From: Ceratodon purpureus
Taxonomy: Eukaryota > Streptophyta > Bryopsida > Pseudoditrichales > Ditrichaceae
Assembly: GCA_014871385.1 (NCBI GenBank)
Contig: CM026426.1
Span: forward strand, 63,031,599-63,095,598
Direction of reading: 5' to 3'
Length of the DNA: 64,000 nt
Numbering within the stretch: the first letter of the stretch is position 1; the number at the start of each line of letters is the position of its first letter. Shown here piece after piece: positions 60,501 to 64,000 of the stretch. Below the pieces are notes generated by a model. The model was not told the origin of the DNA and did not search any database. It saw nothing but the letters and a program-made list of their open reading frames with translations. The translations under genes and the position numbers were made by a program.

Positions 60501-60935
60501 ATCTTCAATCACCTCTGGATTGAACCCAACAGCCACACCATCAACCTCCAACGATGGATAAACATTTGTTTCCAAATCGTCAACGTCAACGCTATCAAAT
60601 TCCACTTCGGATGGGGCCACGAAATCATTACTCCTTGTTTCACCAACGTGGGGAAAGCAAGTGGCACCCAAATCCCTAGAACCATTCACTGGTGGCTCCG
60701 GAATGACATACACACGCTCAGACACTGGATTCATCGCCTCGAATGTCTTCCGGATGCGACATTGATCATCGAAGTCCCAAAATTGGAACGGCCACTCCAC
60801 GCAACCCCCTTTCTCCAACCGCAGCCGCAACTCCGCATACGTATCCCCAACTTCACAAAAGAAAGGGCTTAAAAGCTCAGGTCACGCGCTCTCATCTCCA
60901 ATGTTGAACAACTTAATCTTGAAATTCAACGCCAT
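57549..60935 (-). pseudogene. N-terminal and catalytic part of the 10.1-kb transposon's transposase
   Basis: ATG at 60935 (MALNFKIKLFNIGDESA), a TGA, then PELLSPFFCEVGDTYAEL and a long frame to about 59350. Zinc-finger-like Cys/His clusters occur (ILCGECNKESGG; GCFRNIGCKRL with YTCSYCSDIVH). After a frameshift near 59350 come candidate catalytic acids in ILAEDETKVKSRISWEARSD (about 58820) and GHASDGDSRRRQ (about 58455). After a frameshift near 58100 comes LTGSDSCEIFFSKVGGM (about 57735). The order suggests an RNase-H-like D/D/E core of the P/hAT/KDZ kind. A TAG interrupts KN-WNAIDVLW. The coding frame is broken at EA by the nested element and resumes at 54038. Superfamily not assigned. Confidence 0.65.
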
Positions 60936-60964
60936 ACTGCAAACAAAATGAGTTCCAAAACGCA

Positions 60965-61066
60965 GACCAAACCCTAGAATACCCTTGACATGAACTACTG
61001 CAAGCGGGAGAGACGACACAGTGCGAGAGCGGGAGAGACAACCAACGTCATTCCAAAACCCTAAAT
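60965..61066 (-). promoter_or_regulatory. Telo-box motifs in the transposase 5' leader
   Basis: Two AAACCCTA-type words (60969-60977 and 61055-61064 on the plus strand) lie 35-130 bp upstream of the ATG at 60935. Such motifs are common in leaders of plant translation-related genes. Confidence 0.4.
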
Positions 61067-61418
61067 CACGGCCCCCATAGAATGGCCCACATTAAATGCC
61101 CACCGTCGATCTCAGATTCAATCTGATGGCCTAAACCAGTCCACCAAAAACAGGCTGTAAATGCCCTCAACTGCAAGTTTCTGATCCTATTAAAAAAATT
61201 CATTTATAGCACGCTGAATGTCAAATTAGTACAAATCAAGGACCCATGCCTAATAATTGAATATAAAGACGGGTACCTTATGTCCAATTTTTAAAAATCT
61301 AGCCCTATTATTCAACACCCTATGGTAGTTTAAAGACATTCAATGACATTCTAGATACCCTATAGTAGATAAAATTGAATTATAATTTTTTGATCCAATG
61401 TTTATTTGCCACCCTATA

Positions 61419-61467
61419 TTTGTTCGCACGTATATTTCTACTCCTTCCGCTAAGTGCACCCCCCGAG
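61419..61467 (-). repeat. Right terminal inverted repeat
   Basis: Complement of the left end in two blocks, at 61453-61467 and 61419-61431. Confidence 0.85.
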
Positions 61468-61475
61468 GATTGCAG
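61468..61475 (+). repeat. Target site duplication, right
   Basis: GATTGCAG, identical to 51342-51349. Confidence 0.9.
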
Positions 61476-62939
61476 CACAGTCCAGTGGCGAGAAACTCAC
61501 GGTCCCTGAAGTTGGAGAATTCCATGTAGAGTGGCATCTTGCTACGGACATGAAGACGATCAAGTGTATGTACGAGCTTGAGTCGGGGCCGTCGTGTGCA
61601 ATGAACTGCATATACTGCGAGCAGAAGAGGGCTAAGCCTATTTTAGGGACAGGAAGCCAGGCAAGTGCTGCCATCAGAAATTGTAGGAAACCAAACTGGG
61701 TGGAGGGACTGTTTGCCAACTCTGTGGAGCCAGAACCTTGTGACATGCGTGCACATACAAGGTGGAGGCCTATCTTGCCAATTCCGTTGCACAGAGTGCA
61801 CATTTATACACTCCATGCCCTAGTTCACCTAGCGGAGAAGATTGTGCATCAACACATTATTTATGTTTAAAACATACAAGATCAAAGACTGAGGGCTACA
61901 TCAATAGAGCAAATGGAGAAGTCCTTGTCAGCTATCGGGGCTCACGGTGGCAACGTGGAGATTAGAAAGGATCCGAAACTGAGTGGCAGCAAAGGGAATG
62001 TGCCACAGATACCATCTTTCAGTGGAGTTGTTGCCAGAAGACTATTTAAATCAAGCGGTTGGTCTGGAAACGACAAGGCCTGGAAAGACATATGTCAAGT
62101 AGAGAGCAATAATAGTGGCGGTGGTGCACATCGTAGGGCGAGGGTTGCTATGTGGCAAGCCTTTGAAGAGGTTCTACCATATTTCAGCGGCTTGGTGTTG
62201 ACAACAGAACAACGACTCTAGTTCAAAGGGAAGATGGAAACGTGGGGGAGAACATTTTTGGAGGCCTTTGGAGAGGAGCATGTGTCGCACTACATGGTGA
62301 GTTATATCCACGATGTTTGGGATGAATTAGGGGTTGATGGCTGACCTTACTTTCTTCAATTCTCAATCCTGGACTAACCTTGGACTGGCTGTTGACAGCA
62401 TGTAATTGTCAGGCATGGCAGTTGGTTTGTGGAGGAATACGATAGTCTGGCCGTATGGAGTTGCCAGGGTATGGAGAAATCCCATCATCAAGCGAAGGCA
62501 GCGAATCAAGCGCACACAGCTCATGGTGGTGGCAAAGAGCGCATCAGTGTTATTTTGCAACAATTCTAGCATTGGTACCAAAATATACATCATCGGTATA
62601 AGAAGAAATTAGAGTGCACCAGGGTTCTCAATACCCCGGTTGATGAGCTAAGATTGGAGGCTACGCGTAGAAGGCAAGAACAGTGGCATCGATCAAATGC
62701 TGCCAGGGCTTTGGAGAATTGGCGGTCAAGGCGACGGCGTGTTGGCAGAGCTTGGATGTGTGATAACACCGTTGGAGGTGGTGGAGCCAACAATGCTCAA
62801 GCAAGAGGTTCTGCCAACAAAGATGACCCCGGGGACGATGGCAACAATGTGGATCTTGTAGAAGGTCGCAACTCCACTGACGGTGACGACGCTGGCAAGA
62901 ACGTGGACAGCAATGACGTTGGCAACGACCCTGTGTGAA

Positions 62940-63390
62940 TTGAGTACAATGCGTTCTAAACTCATTGGATGGACATCTAGAATGAAGCAAGATTTTTTAT
63001 TTTTTATTTTTTTTTCAATCGCAGTAGATAGTGGTTCTCCTTTGAACATGTTTTCTGGTTTCATTCTAGAATAGCCATTTACGGATAGATTTATCAAAAA
63101 ATTTGGATTTTTTCCACGAATTGCCTAAAATGGCTTATGCATTGCTATGTTAATCTCGATAATTATTAAAGAGGCACCCATTGAGAAGGTAGTAACTCCA
63201 CAGACAGTGAGGTCGCAGGCAGCAATGAGGACAGTGCCACCAACTCCTTAACCTGCCTTCATTAATCTTTGTTTGAGACTCTCAACCCCCTCTAACCAAG
63301 GACACAGAGGTAGTTGACTCCAGCACGGATTCCCCTCTCTTTTCTTCCCTTCTTCCCATACGCCGCACGTGGTTGACTCCAGCACAAGTC
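62940..63390. other. 3' flank of the outer element, no gene
   Basis: T-rich tract at about 62995-63015, then unremarkable sequence. No element terminus recognised. Confidence 0.35.
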
Positions 63391-63639
63391 CGCGGCTAGC
63401 GTAGCCGAAGCCGCTCCCCTTGCTTCCAGCAAGCGCCCAGGCGGTTTCTTGTTTTTAGAATTGGTGTTGTGGGTGCCGAGGAGAGACCGTGGAGGAGAAG
63501 TAGGCCGTCTTTGTGCCGTTGATGATCAGGAGAAGCTTCGGGGAGCAGCAGCCTTGCCACCAAGAACTCCTTCGAGCCGTTGCGGAATGCAACTTGAAGG
63601 AGCTGCAACGTGAGAAGCGGCCCATGGAGGAGAGGGTAG

Positions 63640-64000
63640 CGGAGCTCAGGCGCAAGGTACGTGCGAGTGAGCTGCAAGGAGCTGAGGAGGGAGCTGCGGG
63701 GCACGAAGGCGAAGGGCGCAAGGGGCTGCGGAGGCGCAAGGGGCTGCGAAGAGTTGCGGAGGCGAGCTTCCGAGACACAAGGGGCAAGCTGCAAAGGCCG
63801 TGAGGGGCGAGCCGCAGAGGCCACGGAGGCGAGCTGCAGAGGCGCAAGGGACGAGCTGCGGAGGCGCAAGGGAGTAGCAGGGGAGCTGCGGAGGCCCAAG
63901 GAGGCGAGCTGCAGAGGGGCAAGAGGCGAGTCGCAGAGACCGCGAGGGCAAGCTGCGGAGGCCGTGAGGGGCGAGTTGCGAAGGCGAGCTGCGGAGGCGC
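63640..64000. repeat. GC-rich minisatellite of GGCGAGCTGCGGAGGC units
   Basis: Degenerate units of about 20-25 bp built on gagctgcggaggcgcaagg repeat to the window edge. A frame starting at 63513 (LKELQREKRPMEERVAELRR) has coiled-coil character before it enters the repeat and might be the start of a real gene, but the minus-strand frames are Ala/Leu/Pro-rich artefacts. The array continues beyond the window. Confidence 0.6.

Larger units (their letters stand above)
51350..61467 (-). mobile_element. 10.1-kb DNA transposon with 8-bp target duplication
   Basis: The ends are inverted repeats: CTCGGGGGGTGCACT at 51350-51364 and its complement at 61453-61467, with a second matching block ACGTGCGAACAAA at 51385-51397 and its complement at 61419-61431. 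The flanking octamers GATTGCAG are identical. Eight-bp duplications are typical of hAT, P and KDZ-related superfamilies. Without the nested LTR-like element the transposon is about 6.6 kb. It carries a ~1,500-codon transposase and a second small ORF, both on the minus strand. It interrupts the coding frame of the outer gene, which rejoins exactly when one octamer and the element are removed. Confidence 0.9.
49268..62937 (+). pseudogene. Outer transposase-like gene, split by a 10.1-kb transposon
   Basis: A possible small exon ends at a donor near 49364 (gaagggaag then gtgagt). The main exon reaches a donor at 50992/50993 and joins in frame to 51093. That exon is cut at 51349 by the transposon and resumes at 61476 in the same frame (FPSVIAA to QSSGEKLTVPEV). 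A donor at 62296/62297 joins to 62399, ending TGA near 62937. Candidate catalytic acids: VMKLDEAEIVNGKKF, EWHLATDMKTIKCMY and SCQGMEKSHHQAK, giving a possible D/D/E triad. A coiled coil lies near residues 100-165 of the main exon. Damage: a frameshift near 51190, TAG in FSV-SEQ, TAA after HIIYV, TAG in QRL-FKG and TAG in QQF-HWY. The family is not named by me, though similar D/D/E proteins occur in animals. Confidence 0.6.

Noticed and set aside
6462-62600. Nuclear genetic code with TAG read as glutamine
   Set aside because: This would restore several transposases, but frameshifts, TGA and TAA stops also occur in the elements, and the B3 and TRRAP exons contain no internal TAG. CHG deamination explains the pattern more simply.
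63396-63951. Minus-strand ORFs of 101-167 aa rich in Leu/Ala/Pro/Ser
   Set aside because: They are translations of the GC-rich minisatellite, with the same words repeated in all frames.

Overview
The window looks like nuclear DNA of a land plant with a large, transposon-filled genome. The support is one apparently intact plant-type B3 gene, spliced fragments of a plant-like TRRAP/Tra1 gene and an eIF3c gene, AAACCCTA telo-box motifs in 5' leaders, GT-AG introns, and plant hAT and Ty3/gypsy elements. A piggyBac transposase and a CENP-B/pogo transposase, both uncommon in flowering plants, make a non-seed plant (moss, lycophyte or fern) my best guess at low confidence. No bacterial operon, CRISPR array, tRNA or rRNA gene was found.

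Layout. 1-6.2 kb: the tail of an unidentified element ORF, GC-rich (GCGCGCCCG)-type arrays, several AT-rich tandem repeats, and an inverted relative of a sequence that reappears at 36 kb. 6.2-11.8 kb: a hAT transposase pseudogene abutting a nearly intact, spliced pogo/CENP-B-like transposase. 11.8-16 kb: mostly AT-rich with no genes. 16-19 kb: a three-exon B3-domain gene on the minus strand, with a 1.67-kb LTR-like element (5-bp target duplication AAAAC) in intron 2. 19.4-22.5 kb: five TRRAP exons joined to an eIF3c fragment. 23.3-28 kb: a decayed piggyBac transposase preceded by a companion ORF with KPRAPR-type basic repeats. 28.4-32.6 kb: an unassigned transposase-like ORF interrupted by a small TIR element. 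34.2-35.1 kb: a TTAA-flanked MITE. 35.6-39.1 kb: element debris. 40.6-48.5 kb: a degenerate Ty3/gypsy retrotransposon interrupted by a second copy of the TTAA MITE.

The right end is a three-level nest. A spliced transposase-like gene (about 49.7-62.9 kb, plus strand) is split by a 10.1-kb DNA transposon (51350-61467) with terminal inverted repeats and a perfect 8-bp target duplication, GATTGCAG. That transposon carries a transposase of about 1,500 codons on the minus strand, itself split by a 3.5-kb LTR-like element (54039-57548) with an intact 621-aa ORF. Reading frames rejoin across both insertions, so order of arrival and pre-insertion structure can be read directly. I did not recognise the superfamily of either interrupted transposase. 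They are the best candidates here for something undescribed.

Across unrelated elements (hAT, pogo, piggyBac, gypsy and the unassigned families) most in-frame stops in recognisable coding frames are TAG, often where family context predicts glutamine. This fits CAG-to-TAG deamination at methylated CHG sites, and the elements look like recently functional genes inactivated largely by that process. The B3 gene and the TRRAP exons contain no such stops.
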